Shown piece by piece: positions 1 to 10,959 of a DNA stretch of 37,383 nt (its first letter is position 1; each line of letters begins with the position of its first letter). Both the position numbers and the translations under genes were made by a program. The notes under the pieces were generated by a model. The model did no database searches and was not told where the DNA came from. It worked only from the letters and a program-made list of their open reading frames with translations. Origin of the DNA: Caulobacteraceae bacterium (GTDB taxonomy: Bacteria; Pseudomonadota; Alphaproteobacteria; Caulobacterales; Caulobacteraceae); the NCBI GenBank assembly GCA_019746095.1, contig JAIESL010000027.1, positions 1-37,383 of the forward strand. Reading direction: 5' to 3'.

Positions 1-920
1 CGGATGTTGTCCAGCCGCTTCTGCACCACATCGCAGGCGATGAGCCTCATCGGCGCGGCCGCCGGGGCGGACTTCGCCGCCGCCATTTCGTCGGCGCCGG
101 TCGGCGACCAGCCGGCGGGGCTGGGTGCGGCGACCCGTGTCGGATCGGCGGCCGGCAGGCCCTGCACCGCCAGCGCCAGGGTCTTGCCGCCGCCGCCCGC
201 GCAATAGTCGACGACGATGGTGTCCGGCGTGAACGACAGACCGGCTCCGGCCAGCCAGGCGGTCAGTTGGCTGCCCTCGTCCTGGATCTCGATACGGCCG
301 GCGTTGAAGGCCTCCAGGGCCTGAACGTTCGGTGCCGGCTCCGACGGCAGACGCAGGCCGACAGCGGACCAGGGCGTGGGCACGGGGGTCAGGCCGGTGG
401 CCTTGAGCTCCGCCCGGGCGGCCTCGACCGTTGTCTTTGCGGTATTGACCCGCAGATCGACCGGGGCCCGTGCCATCAGGCCGGCTGCCTCCTCGCTCCA
501 GCGGTCGCCGAAGGTCGCCTTCAGATCCTCGATCACAAAGGCCGGCAGGTCGGTGGCGGTCTGGGGCAGGTCGCCCTCCCCCGCCGCGATCCGCGCCCGC
601 TCCTGTTTCGACAGCGGCCGCGGGCCATAGCCCTCGCCCGAGTGCAGGGCCTCGATCTCTTCCAGCGACAGCTTGTCGAGGAAGGCCAGTGAGCCCACCA
701 CCAGCGCCCTGCCGTCCTCGCGCCCCCCCATGGCGGCGACCAGCCGACCGCGTGCGCGCAGCACCTGATAGACGCGCTCCGCGACGGCGCGGCGGTCACC
801 GGACCCCGCATAGCGGTTGGCGGCCCCCCAGGCCTTGATCACCACCTCGGCAGGGGCGCGGCCCTGGGCGATGCTGTCCAGAACGGAGGCGGCGGCGGCA
901 AGGCGGGCAGCTGGGGTCAA
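1..920 (-). CDS. rsmB: RsmB/NOP-family rRNA cytosine-5 methyltransferase, cut by window edge
   Basis: About 306 residues are visible; the C-terminus, including the catalytic-cysteine motifs, lies outside the window. The N-terminal part reads as a NusB-like helical domain (LAAAASVLDSIAQG, then AVAERVYQVLRARG). It is followed by a SAM-dependent methyltransferase fold with motif I VVDYCAGGGGKT and the preceding IEIQDEGSQL typical of RsmB/NOP enzymes, which methylate 16S rRNA cytosines. Motif I is CAGGGGKT rather than the classical CAAPGGKT; I believe this is a known subgroup. The frame opens after a stop at 930-932. The first plausible start is TTG at 920, because the first in-frame ATG falls well inside the NusB-like region. 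It lies 9 nt after the MAPEG gene on the same strand, so it is probably the last visible member of a guaB-MAPEG-rsmB operon. Family is secure; exact ortholog and start are less so. Confidence 0.85.
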   Translation of the reverse strand, partial: MTPAARLAAAASVLDSIAQGRAPAEVVIKAWGAANRYAGSGDRRAVAERVYQVLRARGRLVAAMGGREDGRALVVGSLAFLDKLSLEEIEALHSGEGYGPRPLSKQERARIAAGEGDLPQTATDLPAFVIEDLKATFGDRWSEEAAGLMARAPVDLRVNTAKTTVEAARAELKATGLTPVPTPWSAVGLRLPSEPAPNVQALEAFNAGRIEIQDEGSQLTAWLAGAGLSFTPDTIVVDYCAGGGGKTLALAVQGLPAADPTRVAAPSPAGWSPTGADEMAAAKSAPAAAPMRLIACDVVQKRLDNI

Positions 921-929
921 TGCGGGCTT

Positions 930-1346
930 TCAGACGAAAAGGGCGACGAAGACAGAGATCAGGCCGCCGGTCGCGATGGCCCAGGCGATCGTGCGCACGA
1001 AGGGAACGCCGAACGCATAGAGGGGGATGTAGATCAGACGGCCCCAGAAGAAGGCCTGGGTACCCCAGAAGGTCACGGCGGAGTCCTTGCCGGTCACATG
1101 GGCGATCAGGACAGCGCCGATAAACAGCGGCAGGGTCTCCCACAGATTGGCCTGGGCCCGTTCCAGCCGTTCGGTGATGATGCCGGGACGGACGGGGACG
1201 CCGTCGCGGGGGCCGGCATTCCAGCCCAGGCCATTGACCATGGTGCGGCCCGCCGCGGGCAGGAAGATGTGCAGAAAGGCCAGCACCAGCGTCGCCGCCA
1301 GCATGGTCAGTTCGGGGGTCACCACCCGGATCCAGCCATCACCCAT
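930..1346 (-). CDS. MAPEG-family membrane protein
   Basis: 138 residues with about four hydrophobic segments. The start TPELTMLAATLVLAFLHIF, the GPRD loop, and the central ERAQANLWETLPLFIGAVL segment are the MAPEG signature (membrane-associated proteins in eicosanoid and glutathione metabolism). Bacterial members are inner-membrane proteins, sometimes with glutathione transferase or peroxidase activity; the substrate here cannot be read from sequence. ATG at 1346 is used; a start a few residues later is also possible. It begins 10 nt after the guaB stop and ends 9 nt before rsmB on the same strand, so it is probably cotranscribed with both. The link to guaB looks positional rather than functional. 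Confidence 0.85.
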   Translation of the reverse strand: MGDGWIRVVTPELTMLAATLVLAFLHIFLPAAGRTMVNGLGWNAGPRDGVPVRPGIITERLERAQANLWETLPLFIGAVLIAHVTGKDSAVTFWGTQAFFWGRLIYIPLYAFGVPFVRTIAWAIATGGLISVFVALFV

Positions 1347-1356
1347 GTTCGATCCC

Positions 1357-3493
<2,137 letters not shown>

Positions 3494-3497
<4 letters not shown>

Positions 3498-4204
3498 CGC
3501 CGGTTCATCGCCACGAGAAACACCTCGGCGCTGTCCTTCCGGCTCGACTCCGGCTTGACGTACTTCACCGTCTCGAACTCCGCCCGCAGCCGCGCCAGCA
3601 CCCCGCCGGCGTCGCCGCCCTGGAAATTCTTCGACACGAAATGCCCGCCGGGCTTGAGCGTGCGAATCGCAAAATCGGCGGCGATCTCGATCAGGGCGAT
3701 GATCTTCAGGTGATCGGTCTGGCGGTGGCCGACGGTGTTGTGGGCCATGTCGGACAGGACCAGATCGGGAGCCCCGCCCAGCAGATCCATCATCTGCTGA
3801 TCGACCCCCGGATGGGTGAAGTCCGCCTGGATCATGACGGCACCCGGCACCGGCTCGACCGGCAGCAGGTCGACGCCGACCACCGCGATCGCCCCGCGCT
3901 TGACCGCCACCTGGGCCCAGCCGCCCGGCGCGGCACCCAGGTCGATGACCCGGCTGCCCTGTTTGATCAGGTGAAACCGGTCGTCGATCTCCAGTAGTTT
4001 GAAGGCGGCGCGGCTGCGCCAGCCCTCGGCGCGCGCGCGCTCGGACCATTTGTCGGACAGCTGGCGCTTGATCCATTGCTGGCTGGACATCGACTTGGTG
4101 TCCGCCGTCTTCATCTTGGTGCCCATGCCGCGGCCGGCAGCGGTGCCGCCCGAGGGCGGGCGCACCATCCGTCTGCGCTCTGCGGGCTTTTCTTCGTCAG
4201 TCAT
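3494..4204 (-). CDS. rlmE: 23S rRNA 2'-O-ribose methyltransferase (RrmJ/FtsJ family)
   Basis: 236 residues. Predicted to methylate the 2'-hydroxyl of the A-loop uridine (U2552 in E. coli) of 23S rRNA in the large subunit. After a basic N-terminal tail of about 40 residues, the conserved WIKRQLSDKWSERARAEGWRSRAAFKL leads into the SAM site VIDLGAAPGGWAQVA. The K-D-K-E catalytic tetrad is visible as Lys69, Asp152 (SDMAHNTVG), Lys192 (SKNFQGG) and Glu227 (EVFLVA). Start ATG 4204 (MTDEEKPAERRR) is preferred over an upstream in-frame codon that would overlap the divergent promoter region. The N-terminal tail is longer than in E. coli, as I recall for alphaproteobacterial versions. It converges on the DUF2061 gene with a 4-nt stop overlap. 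Confidence 0.95.
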
Positions 4205-4271
4205 CGCATCCACATAGCCGTCAGCGGGTTTGCGGGCTATGGACCCGCGACAATTCACAAGGAGCGCGCCG

Positions 4272-4721
4272 ATGGCCGATCAAACCCTGACCTTTACCCT
4301 CGACACCGGCGATGTCGTGATCAAGCTTCGCCCCGACCTGGCCCCCGGCCATGTCGCCCGTATCACCGAACTTGCCAGCGAGGGCTTCTACGACGGCGTG
4401 GTCTTCCACCGCGTCATCGCCGGCTTCATGGCCCAGGGCGGCGACCCGACCGGCACCGGCACCTCGGGCTCGAAGAAGCCCAACCTGAAGGCCGAATTCT
4501 CGAAAGAGCGCCACGCCCGCGGCGTCTGCTCCATGGCCCGCACCTCGGACCCCAACAGCGCCAACAGCCAGTTCTTCATCTGCCTGGACGACGCCTCCTT
4601 CCTCGACGGCCAGTACACCGTCTGGGGCGAGGTCATCGAAGGCATGGACCACGTCGATGCCCTGCCCAAGGGCGAGCCGCCGCGCTCGCCGGGCAAGATC
4701 GTCAAGGCGACGGTGGGCTGA
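4272..4721 (+). CDS. Peptidyl-prolyl cis-trans isomerase, cyclophilin type
   Basis: 149 residues, a compact cytosolic single-domain cyclophilin with no signal peptide. It catalyses cis-trans isomerisation of peptidyl-proline bonds. Motifs: FYDGVVFHRVIAGFMAQGGDP, with the catalytic FHRV arginine; then SMARTSDPNSANSQFFIC and GQYTVWGEVIEGMD. ATG 4272 (MADQTLTFTL) has AAGGAG at 4259-4264 with a 7-nt spacer, which decides the start over an in-frame ATG 42 nt upstream. It is divergent from rlmE and is followed after 4 nt by an HD-domain gene on the same strand, so the two are likely cotranscribed. PpiA and PpiB cannot be distinguished with certainty; absence of a signal peptide favours the PpiB-like class. 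Confidence 0.95.
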   Translation: MADQTLTFTLDTGDVVIKLRPDLAPGHVARITELASEGFYDGVVFHRVIAGFMAQGGDPTGTGTSGSKKPNLKAEFSKERHARGVCSMARTSDPNSANSQFFICLDDASFLDGQYTVWGEVIEGMDHVDALPKGEPPRSPGKIVKATVG

Positions 4722-4725
4722 GGCC

Positions 4726-5301
4726 ATGATTTCCGGTGCGGTTCGCGATGAGCTGATCGCGCGCTACAGCGAGCCGCACCGGCGCTATCACACCATGACC
4801 CACGTCGAGGACTGCCTGACCCAGGTCGCAGCCTCGACGGACATGGATGACCAGCAGCGGGCGGTGATGGACGCCGCGATCTGGTTTCACGACGCCATCT
4901 ATGACGCGACGCGGTCCGACAACGAGGCCGAGAGCGCAAGGCTGGCGGCCGAGCGGCTGGCCGCGGCAGGCACCGGACAGGCCGTCATCGACGAGGTCAG
5001 CCGGTTGATCCTGCTCACGGCGGGCCATTCGGTGCAGGCCGGCGACGCCATCGGCGCGCGCCTGGTCTCCATCGACCTGTCGATCCTGGGCGCAACGCCC
5101 GAACGGTACGACGCCTATGCCGCCGCCATCCGGTTCGAATACGGCCATGTCCCGGAGCCCCTTTACCGGGCCGGACGCGCCGCCATCCTCAGTCGGTTTC
5201 TTGAAGGCGGCCGCCTGTTCGCCGACCCCGTCTGGGCCGACCGGTACGAAGCCCGGGCCCGGGCGAACCTGACCCGCGAAATCGCCGCTCTGACCGCCTG
5301 A
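4726..5301 (+). CDS. Predicted metal-dependent HD-superfamily phosphohydrolase
   Basis: 191 residues. The N-terminal RYSEPHRRYHTMTHVEDCL followed by AIWFHDAIYD and NEAESARLAAERL matches the group of small HD-domain proteins described as predicted metal-dependent phosphohydrolases. Candidate metal ligands are His22 and His26 (YHTMTH), the HD pair His55-Asp56, and a later Asp in SIDLSILG. The substrate is unknown. Start ATG 4726 is 4 nt after the cyclophilin stop; a longer frame would run back into that gene. Its stop TGA (5299-5301) directly abuts the stop of the convergent rnd gene (5302-5304), with no intergenic base. Confidence 0.85.
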   Translation: MISGAVRDELIARYSEPHRRYHTMTHVEDCLTQVAASTDMDDQQRAVMDAAIWFHDAIYDATRSDNEAESARLAAERLAAAGTGQAVIDEVSRLILLTAGHSVQAGDAIGARLVSIDLSILGATPERYDAYAAAIRFEYGHVPEPLYRAGRAAILSRFLEGGRLFADPVWADRYEARARANLTREIAALTA

Positions 5302-6450
5302 CTACTCGATCTCCACGACCTCGACCCGGGCACCGTTCAGCACCAGGGCGATCTCGCCGCGTTTGAGCTTGAGCGCGTCCTCGCCGAACAGCTGGCGGCG
5401 CCAGCCCTTGAGGGCGTCGACGTCGGCCTCGTCATCCAGGGCGATCTTCTCGAGGTCGGCGACATTGGCCAGCAGTTTGGTGGCCACACCGGCGTTGTCG
5501 CTCTTGGCCTTGAGCAGCACCTTCAGCAGTTCGACCACCGACGGCGGAGCCGGCTGGTTGTGGGCCGGGCGGTCCAGCCTGGGCGCGTGGGCCTCGGGGT
5601 CCGCCAACACCCGCTTCAGCTCGGCTGACAGCTCCAGCCCGAGACGCGAGGCGCCGAAGCCCTTGGGCACGGAGCGCAGACGGTTGAAGGCGTCGGGATC
5701 GGTAGGGCCCTGGGCGGCGATCTCGTCGATCGCCTCGTCCTTGAGAATTCGACCGCGCGGCTGGTCACGATCCTGCGCCGCCCGCTCGCGCCAGATGGCG
5801 GTGGCGACGAAGGCCGACAGATAGCGGGCGTTGAACTTCTTGGGCTTCAGCCGCTTCCAGGCCTTTTCCGGATCGGTGTCATAGAGGTCCGGATCGGTCA
5901 GGCTCTCCATCTCGGACATGACCCAGTCGAGGCGGCCTTCCTTCTGCAGCCGGTCGCGCAGCTTGGGATAGAGGGCCGCCAGATGGGTCACGTCGCCCAG
6001 GGCATAGACCAGCTGGGCCTCGGACAGCGGCCGACGGGCCCAGTCGGTGAAGCGGCTGCCCTTGTCGACCTCCTGCTTCAGCATCTGGCGCACCAGGGCC
6101 TCATAGGAGACCTGATCACCGAAGCCGGCGGCCATGGCCGCCACCTGGGTGTCGAACATCGGCCTGGGCATGGCGCCGAGCTTGACGAAGATTTCCGTGT
6201 CCTGACGCGCCGCGTGGAAGACCTTGATGATCTTCGGATCGCGCAGCAGGTCGAGGAAGGGCTCGAGGTCCAGTCCCTCGGCCATCGGATCGATGATGGC
6301 GGCGTCCGTGGCCGACGCCGCCTGGATCAGGCACAGGCGCGGCCAATAGGTCGTCTCCCGCATGAACTCGGTGTCGACCGTGATGAACGGCTGGTCGGCC
6401 AGGCGCTGGCAGAATGCGCGAAGCGCCTCGGTGGTGGTGATCGGCGTCAT
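5302..6450 (-). CDS. rnd: Ribonuclease D
   Basis: 382 residues, standard length. A 3'-5' exoribonuclease trimming the 3' ends of tRNA precursors and other small RNAs. DEDDy exonuclease motifs: Exo I FITVDTEFMRE, Exo II KVFHAARQDTEIF, Exo III YALGDVTHLAALY (Tyr and Asp). An HRDC domain follows around residues 210-290 (RYLSAFVATAIWRERAAQDRDQPRGRILKDEAI), then a second HRDC-like C-terminal region. ATG 6450 (MTPITTTEAL) is chosen; the upstream extension lacks homology. A -10-like GCTATAGC lies only 6 nt before this ATG, suggesting a leaderless transcript. It is divergent from purM across an 80-nt gap and convergent with the HD gene. Confidence 0.95.
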   Translation of the reverse strand: MTPITTTEALRAFCQRLADQPFITVDTEFMRETTYWPRLCLIQAASATDAAIIDPMAEGLDLEPFLDLLRDPKIIKVFHAARQDTEIFVKLGAMPRPMFDTQVAAMAAGFGDQVSYEALVRQMLKQEVDKGSRFTDWARRPLSEAQLVYALGDVTHLAALYPKLRDRLQKEGRLDWVMSEMESLTDPDLYDTDPEKAWKRLKPKKFNARYLSAFVATAIWRERAAQDRDQPRGRILKDEAIDEIAAQGPTDPDAFNRLRSVPKGFGASRLGLELSAELKRVLADPEAHAPRLDRPAHNQPAPPSVVELLKVLLKAKSDNAGVATKLLANVADLEKIALDDEADVDALKGWRRQLFGEDALKLKRGEIALVLNGARVEVVEIE

Positions 6451-6456
6451 TCGGAT

Positions 6457-6464
6457 GCTATAGC
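6457..6464 (-). promoter_or_regulatory. Candidate rnd -10 element, leaderless
   Basis: On the minus strand GCTATAGC lies 6 nt upstream of the rnd ATG and matches seven of eight positions of the Caulobacter GCTANAWC -10 consensus. Initiation at the usual distance would begin at or next to the A of the ATG. The -35 is poor (TTGCCA at a long spacing of about 19), so confidence is modest. Confidence 0.35.
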
Positions 6465-6530
6465 CCCGCGCGATGCGGTTGTGGCAAGAGCCGCCGCACA
6501 AATCCGCCCACTGATTCAGGCCCGTGACCG

Positions 6531-7568
6531 ATGAGCGACACCCCCGACCCGCTTCGTAACGGGCTGACCTATGCCGATGCAGGGGTGGATATCGACGCCG
6601 GCGAGATGCTGGTGGACGCGATCAAGCCCCTGGCGAAGTCCACCCGCCGCCCCGGTGCCGAGGCCTCGCTGGGCGGATTCGGGGCCCTGTTCGATCTCAA
6701 GGCCGCCGGATTCGAGGATCCGCTGATCGTCGCCACCACAGACGGTGTCGGCACCAAGCTCAAGATCGCCATCGAGACCGGACGTCATGACGGCGTCGGT
6801 GTCGATCTGGTCGCCATGTGCGTCAACGACCTGCTGGCCCAGGGCGCCGAGCCCCTGCTGTTCCTCGACTACTACGCCACCGGCAAGCTGGAGATCGACG
6901 CCGCCAAGCGCGTGGTCGCCGGAATCGCCGAGGGCTGCCGTCAGGCCGGCTGCGCCCTGGTCGGTGGGGAGACCGCCGAAATGCCCGGCATGTACCAGGG
7001 CGGCGACTATGACCTGGCCGGCTTTTCCCTGGGGGCCGTCGAGCGCGGCCACGCCCTGCCCTGGCTTGATCGCCAGCAGGCCGGCGACATCATCATCGGC
7101 CTCGCTTCCTCGGGCCCGCACTCGAACGGCTATTCGCTGATCCGCAAGGTGGTGGAGAAGTCCGGCCTGTCATGGGGCGACGATGCGCCCTTCGCCCGCG
7201 ACCGCACCCTGGCCCAGGCCCTGATGGAGCCGACCCGGATTTATGTGAAGCCGGTCCTGCCGCTGATGAAGGCCGGCCTGATCAAGGGCGCAGCTCACAT
7301 CACCGGCGGCGGCCTGATCGAGAATCCGCCGCGCTGTATCGCCGAGGGGCTTCAGGCCGCCTTCGACTGGAACGCCTGGCCGATGCCGCATGTCTTCCAG
7401 TGGCTGGGTGAGACCGGCGGGATTTCGGATCACGAACTGCGCCGCACCTTCAACTGCGGCATCGGCTTCATCCTCCTGGTCGCTCCCGAAAACGTCGAAG
7501 CCGTTCTGTCGGGCCTGCTCGGCGCCGGCGAGGTCGCCTTCGTCTGCGGCCAGCTGGAAGCGGTCTAG
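6531..7568 (+). CDS. purM: Phosphoribosylformylglycinamidine cyclo-ligase (AIR synthetase)
   Basis: 345 residues, full length. ATP-dependent cyclisation of FGAM to aminoimidazole ribonucleotide, step 5 of de novo purine synthesis. Family motifs in order: [13 protein letters not shown] at the N-terminus; the nucleotide-site [49 protein letters not shown]; the second half begins [17 protein letters not shown] and includes [14 protein letters not shown] and the C-terminal FNCGIGF. Start ATG 6531 follows an 80-nt divergent gap shared with rnd; a GATTC (GANTC) site lies 14 nt before the ATG. In most proteobacteria purN follows directly, but here a convergent gene is interposed. The purM stop shares CTAG (7565-7568) with that gene. 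Confidence 0.97.
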   Translation: MSDTPDPLRNGLTYADAGVDIDAGEMLVDAIKPLAKSTRRPGAEASLGGFGALFDLKAAGFEDPLIVATTDGVGTKLKIAIETGRHDGVGVDLVAMCVNDLLAQGAEPLLFLDYYATGKLEIDAAKRVVAGIAEGCRQAGCALVGGETAEMPGMYQGGDYDLAGFSLGAVERGHALPWLDRQQAGDIIIGLASSGPHSNGYSLIRKVVEKSGLSWGDDAPFARDRTLAQALMEPTRIYVKPVLPLMKAGLIKGAAHITGGGLIENPPRCIAEGLQAAFDWNAWPMPHVFQWLGETGGISDHELRRTFNCGIGFILLVAPENVEAVLSGLLGAGEVAFVCGQLEAV

Positions 7569-8032
7569 AGGCCGGCGTCGAGGCTGCTGTAGGTCACCCG
7601 GACGATCGCCGCCGCCCCGGGATTCTGGCGCAGCGAAACCGTGACCCCTTGCCGGGTCCAGATGGGTCGGTCGGCCGGCAGCCCCGCCTCGGCCGTAAAG
7701 CCCTGCTGGCGCAGCACCGGCGTGAGGGAGGCTTTCGCCCGGTCGAGGGCGTCGCGGCGCGCCTGGATCACACAGACCCGGTTGAGGTTGCCGTCGGCGA
7801 CACTGCCCTCGGTGGTCAGGCGCAACAGATGGGCCTGATCCTCGCTCTGGAAGGTCCGGGTGTCGGCCTCGGGTGCCGGCGTCTCGACGAAGCCGAGAAA
7901 CTCCAGCGCGACGGTGTCACTGGTTTCGCCGGTCACATAGGGCAGGCAGACGTCGGTCAGGATGCTGCGCGTCATGTCGGAGGACTGCGCGGGGGCCACG
8001 ATCAAGGCGGCGGCGAGAGCGAAAGCAAACAT
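7565..8032 (-). CDS. Secreted hypothetical protein between purM and purN
   Basis: 155 residues; I do not recognise the family. The N-terminus [20 protein letters not shown] is a short signal peptide with likely cleavage around residue 17, so the product should be exported. The mature part contains two Cys (DVCLPYVTG and [13 protein letters not shown]) that could pair in the periplasm. It ends in alternating polar/hydrophobic segments ([25 protein letters not shown]) suggestive of beta strands. ATG 8032 has GGAG about 8 nt upstream; the longer open frame contains no conserved-looking sequence. It is antiparallel to its neighbours: it converges on purM with stops overlapping in CTAG and is divergent from purN across about 130 bp. 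The position splits the usual purM-purN pair, so it is probably a lineage-specific insertion. Confidence 0.75.
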   Translation of the reverse strand: MFAFALAAALIVAPAQSSDMTRSILTDVCLPYVTGETSDTVALEFLGFVETPAPEADTRTFQSEDQAHLLRLTTEGSVADGNLNRVCVIQARRDALDRAKASLTPVLRQQGFTAEAGLPADRPIWTRQGVTVSLRQNPGAAAIVRVTYSSLDAGL

Positions 8033-8161
8033 GGACCAGTCTCCGGAACGACGCCGCACTGTTTCCGAGGCGACCGCAATGCGCAAGCGCCGGGCCGGGC
8101 CGTTGACCGGCGGAGGTCCGCCCGGCAAGGTCCGCGCCTACCCCTGTCTGTGAGGTCGTCT

Positions 8162-8767
8162 GTGCCCGACACGTCCACGGGCCGCGTCCGCGTGGCCGTC
8201 CTGATCTCCGGGGCCGGCTCCAACATGGCCGCCCTGATCGACGCGGCGGCCCAGGCCGGGGCACCGTTCGAGGTGGTTCTGGTGCTGTCCAACAGGCCCG
8301 ATGCCGGCGGTCTGGCCCTGGCCGAGAAGCGGGGCGTCCCCACGGCCGTCGTCGACCACGCCCCCTTCAGCCGGAACCGGACCGCGCACGAACAGGCGAT
8401 CCAGACGGTGCTGGACGCCCATGGCGTCGAGGTCGTCGCCCTGGCCGGCTATATGCGCCTGCTGACGCCCTTTCTGGTCGGCCGCTGGGCCGGGCGGATG
8501 CTGAACATCCACCCCAGCCTGCTGCCGAAATATCCCGGCCTCGACACCCACGCCCGCGCCCTCGCCGCCGGCGATACCGAAGCCGGCTGCACCGTGCATC
8601 TGGTCACCGAAGGCGTCGATGAGGGACCGCTGCTGGGTCAGGCCCGCGTGCCCATCCAGCCAGACGACACACCCGCTTCCCTGGCCCGGCGTGTGCTGGC
8701 GGCCGAGCACCAACTCTACCCCCGGGCCCTCGCCGACCTCTGCCGGGAGCAGATTAGAAGTTCGTAA
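8162..8767 (+). CDS. purN: Phosphoribosylglycinamide formyltransferase (GAR transformylase 1)
   Basis: 201 residues. Transfers the formyl group of 10-formyl-THF to GAR, step 3 of purine synthesis. Motifs: VAVLISGAGSNMAALI (phosphate-binding start of the Rossmann fold), VVLVLSNRPDAGGL, ALAGYMRLL. The catalytic triad is Asn115 and His117 (MLNIHPSLLP) with Asp153 (GVDEGPLLGQ). No ATG is available near the N-terminus. GTG 8162 is chosen because GAGG lies 6 nt before it; GTG 8150, in frame, is the alternative. The longer open frame upstream is antisense to the hypothetical gene. It has its own upstream region of about 130 bp, so it is not simply cotranscribed with purM. Confidence 0.95.
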   Translation: MPDTSTGRVRVAVLISGAGSNMAALIDAAAQAGAPFEVVLVLSNRPDAGGLALAEKRGVPTAVVDHAPFSRNRTAHEQAIQTVLDAHGVEVVALAGYMRLLTPFLVGRWAGRMLNIHPSLLPKYPGLDTHARALAAGDTEAGCTVHLVTEGVDEGPLLGQARVPIQPDDTPASLARRVLAAEHQLYPRALADLCREQIRSS

Positions 8768-8838
8768 TCTCACGCCTTTTCCGGCGACAGCCGCAGACGG
8801 GTGATGCAGCGTGCCGCCGCAAATCAAAGGGGGCCCGA

Positions 8839-10902
8839 ATGCTCAAACTCAAACTCATGGCCTGCGCCGCCGGCGCGGCACTTCTGTTCGCCGCCGGCGC
8901 GGTCCAGGCCCAGGCGGCCCCACCGATCGTGGAGATACCGGCGACGGATCAGGCCCAGATCGGGGCCTTCGGCTTTGACCTTGAGGGCATGGACACCTCG
9001 ATCCGCCCGGGCAACGACTTCAACCGCTATGCCAGCGGAACCTATCTCGCCAACACGCCGATCCCGGCGGACAAGACCTCGTTCGGCGTGTTCGACATGC
9101 TGTACGACCGCTCGCAGGACAATCTGAAGACCCTGATCGAGGAGAGTGCCGCCAACCCGTCCTCCAGCCCCGAGGCCGCCCGCATCGGGGCCTTCTACGG
9201 CAGCTTCATGGACGAGGCGACGGTCGAGCGCCTGGGTGCCAGTCCGCTGCAGGCTGATCTGGCCGAGGTTCGCAGCGCCGATACGCGCGAGGAAATCGCC
9301 ACCCTGATGGGCCGTACCCAGGGTGGCTTCGGCTCCAGCCTGTTCAGCATCGGTACCTTCGAGGACCTGAAGGCTCCGGACCGCACCGCCGCCTATGTCG
9401 GCCAGGGCGGCCTCGGCCTGCCGGACCGGGACTATTATCTCGAGGCCAGTTTCGCCGAGCAGAAGGACGCCTACCGGACCTATGTGGTCACCGCCCTGAC
9501 CCTGGCCGGCTGGCCGCAAGCCGAGGCCGCGGCAGACGCCATCCTGGCCTTCGAGACCCGGATCGCCGAACAGCACTGGACCCAGGTCGAGAGCCGACAG
9601 ATCGACAGGATCTACAATCCCATGACGGTGGCCGAACTGGCCGTCGCCGCCCCGGGCTTTGACTGGGCGGCCTGGGCCGAGGGCGCGGGCGTGGCCCATG
9701 TCCCGACCCTGATCGCCACCAATAACACCGCCTTCCCGGGCATGGCCCGCGTCTTCGCCGAGACCCCGGTCGAGACCCTGCAGTCCTGGCAGGCCTTCCA
9801 CGTCATCGACCAGGCCGCCCCCTATCTGTCGAGCGCCTTCGTCGACGCCAATTTCAACTTCTACGGCAAGGTGCTGAACGGCGTGCCGGACAACCGCCCG
9901 CGCTGGAAGCGCGGCGTGCAGCTGGTCGACGGTTCGCTCGGCGAGTCGCTGGGCCAGGAATATGTCGCCCGCCACTTCCCGGCCGAGTCCAAGGCGCTGA
10001 TGGAGGAGCTGGTGGCCAACCTGCGCCGCGCCATGACCGCCCGTATCGAGGGGCTGGACTGGATGAGCCCGGAGACCCGCCGGCAGGCCCTCTACAAGAT
10101 GAGCCGTTTCGGCGTGAAGATCGGCTATCCCGAGCAATGGCGCAGCTATGACGGCTTGCGGCTGGAGCCGGGCGACCTCTACGGCAATGTCGAACGGTCA
10201 GCGGCCTTCGAATGGGCCTGGAATGTCGGCAAACTGACCCGCCCGGTCGATCCGCTGGAGTGGGGCATGACCCCGCAGACGGTGAACGCCTACTACAACC
10301 CGCCGCGCAACGAGATCGTCTTCCCGGCCGCCATCCTTCAGGCCCCCTTCTTCGATCCCAATGCCGATCCGGCCATCAACTACGGCGGCATCGGCGCGGT
10401 CATCGGCCATGAGATCACCCATGGCTTCGACGACCAGGGCCGCAAGGTCGACGGCGACGGCGTCCTGCGTGACTGGTGGACGGCAGAGGACGCCGCCAAA
10501 TTCGAGGAACGCGCCCGCGTCCTGGGGGCCCAGTATTCGGCCCTCAGCCCGTTCGAGGGCACCAACGTCAACGGCGACCTGACCATGGGCGAGAACATCG
10601 CCGACCTGGGCGGCCTGCTGCTGGCGCTGGACGCCTATCACCTGTCGCTGAACGGGGCCGAGGCCCCGGTGATCAACGGCCTGACCGGGGACCAGCGCGT
10701 CTTCCTCGGCTGGGCCCAGGTCTGGCGGGAAAACTCGCGCGAGGAGGCCCTGCGCCAGCAGGTCACCGTCGATCCCCACTCGCCGGCGCAGTACCGGGCG
10801 GCCGTGCCGCCGCGTAACATCGATGCCTGGTATGCGGCCTTCGGCGTCCAGCCGGGCGACGAACAGTATCTCGCCCCCGAGGCCCGCGCCCGCATCTGGT
10901 AG
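8839..10902 (+). CDS. M13-family (neprilysin/PepO-like) zinc metallopeptidase, secreted
   Basis: 687 residues, full length for bacterial M13. The signal peptide is MLKLKLMACAAGAALLFAAG followed by AVQAQA, predicting periplasmic export; no lipobox Cys is obvious. The zinc site is HEITH (His524, Glu525, His528) with the third ligand Glu585 in ENIADLGG (Asp589 supporting). Also present are the substrate-binding VNAYYNPPRNEIVFPAAIL, the N-terminal RPGNDFNRYASGTYL start of the M13 N domain, and the canonical C-terminal ending ARIW. Activity is expected on short peptides, in periplasmic peptide turnover. The ribosome site AAGGGGG lies about 5 nt before ATG. It is 71 nt downstream of purN on the same strand and is closed by a strong hairpin at 10923-10952. 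Confidence 0.95.
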   Translation: MLKLKLMACAAGAALLFAAGAVQAQAAPPIVEIPATDQAQIGAFGFDLEGMDTSIRPGNDFNRYASGTYLANTPIPADKTSFGVFDMLYDRSQDNLKTLIEESAANPSSSPEAARIGAFYGSFMDEATVERLGASPLQADLAEVRSADTREEIATLMGRTQGGFGSSLFSIGTFEDLKAPDRTAAYVGQGGLGLPDRDYYLEASFAEQKDAYRTYVVTALTLAGWPQAEAAADAILAFETRIAEQHWTQVESRQIDRIYNPMTVAELAVAAPGFDWAAWAEGAGVAHVPTLIATNNTAFPGMARVFAETPVETLQSWQAFHVIDQAAPYLSSAFVDANFNFYGKVLNGVPDNRPRWKRGVQLVDGSLGESLGQEYVARHFPAESKALMEELVANLRRAMTARIEGLDWMSPETRRQALYKMSRFGVKIGYPEQWRSYDGLRLEPGDLYGNVERSAAFEWAWNVGKLTRPVDPLEWGMTPQTVNAYYNPPRNEIVFPAAILQAPFFDPNADPAINYGGIGAVIGHEITHGFDDQGRKVDGDGVLRDWWTAEDAAKFEERARVLGAQYSALSPFEGTNVNGDLTMGENIADLGGLLLALDAYHLSLNGAEAPVINGLTGDQRVFLGWAQVWRENSREEALRQQVTVDPHSPAQYRAAVPPRNIDAWYAAFGVQPGDEQYLAPEARARIW

Positions 10903-10922
10903 GGGCACCGCACGAAACGACG

Positions 10923-10952
10923 ACGGCCCCGGCGAGCGATCGCCGGGGCCGT
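10923..10952. terminator. Strong hairpin between convergent M13 peptidase and DUF1275 genes
   Basis: A perfect 13-bp GC-rich inverted repeat: ACGGCCCCGGCGA, loop GCGA, then the complement, followed by TTT at 10952-10954. It sits 20 nt past the peptidase stop and 7 nt before the convergent DUF1275 stop. On the minus strand it is also followed by short T-containing sequence (CGTCGTTTC), so it could terminate both transcripts. Confidence 0.75.
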
Positions 10953-10959
10953 TTCATGT

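Noticed and set aside
8824..10137. 437-codon antisense frame over the M13 peptidase
   Set aside because: Shadow of a certain gene; no homology-like motifs.
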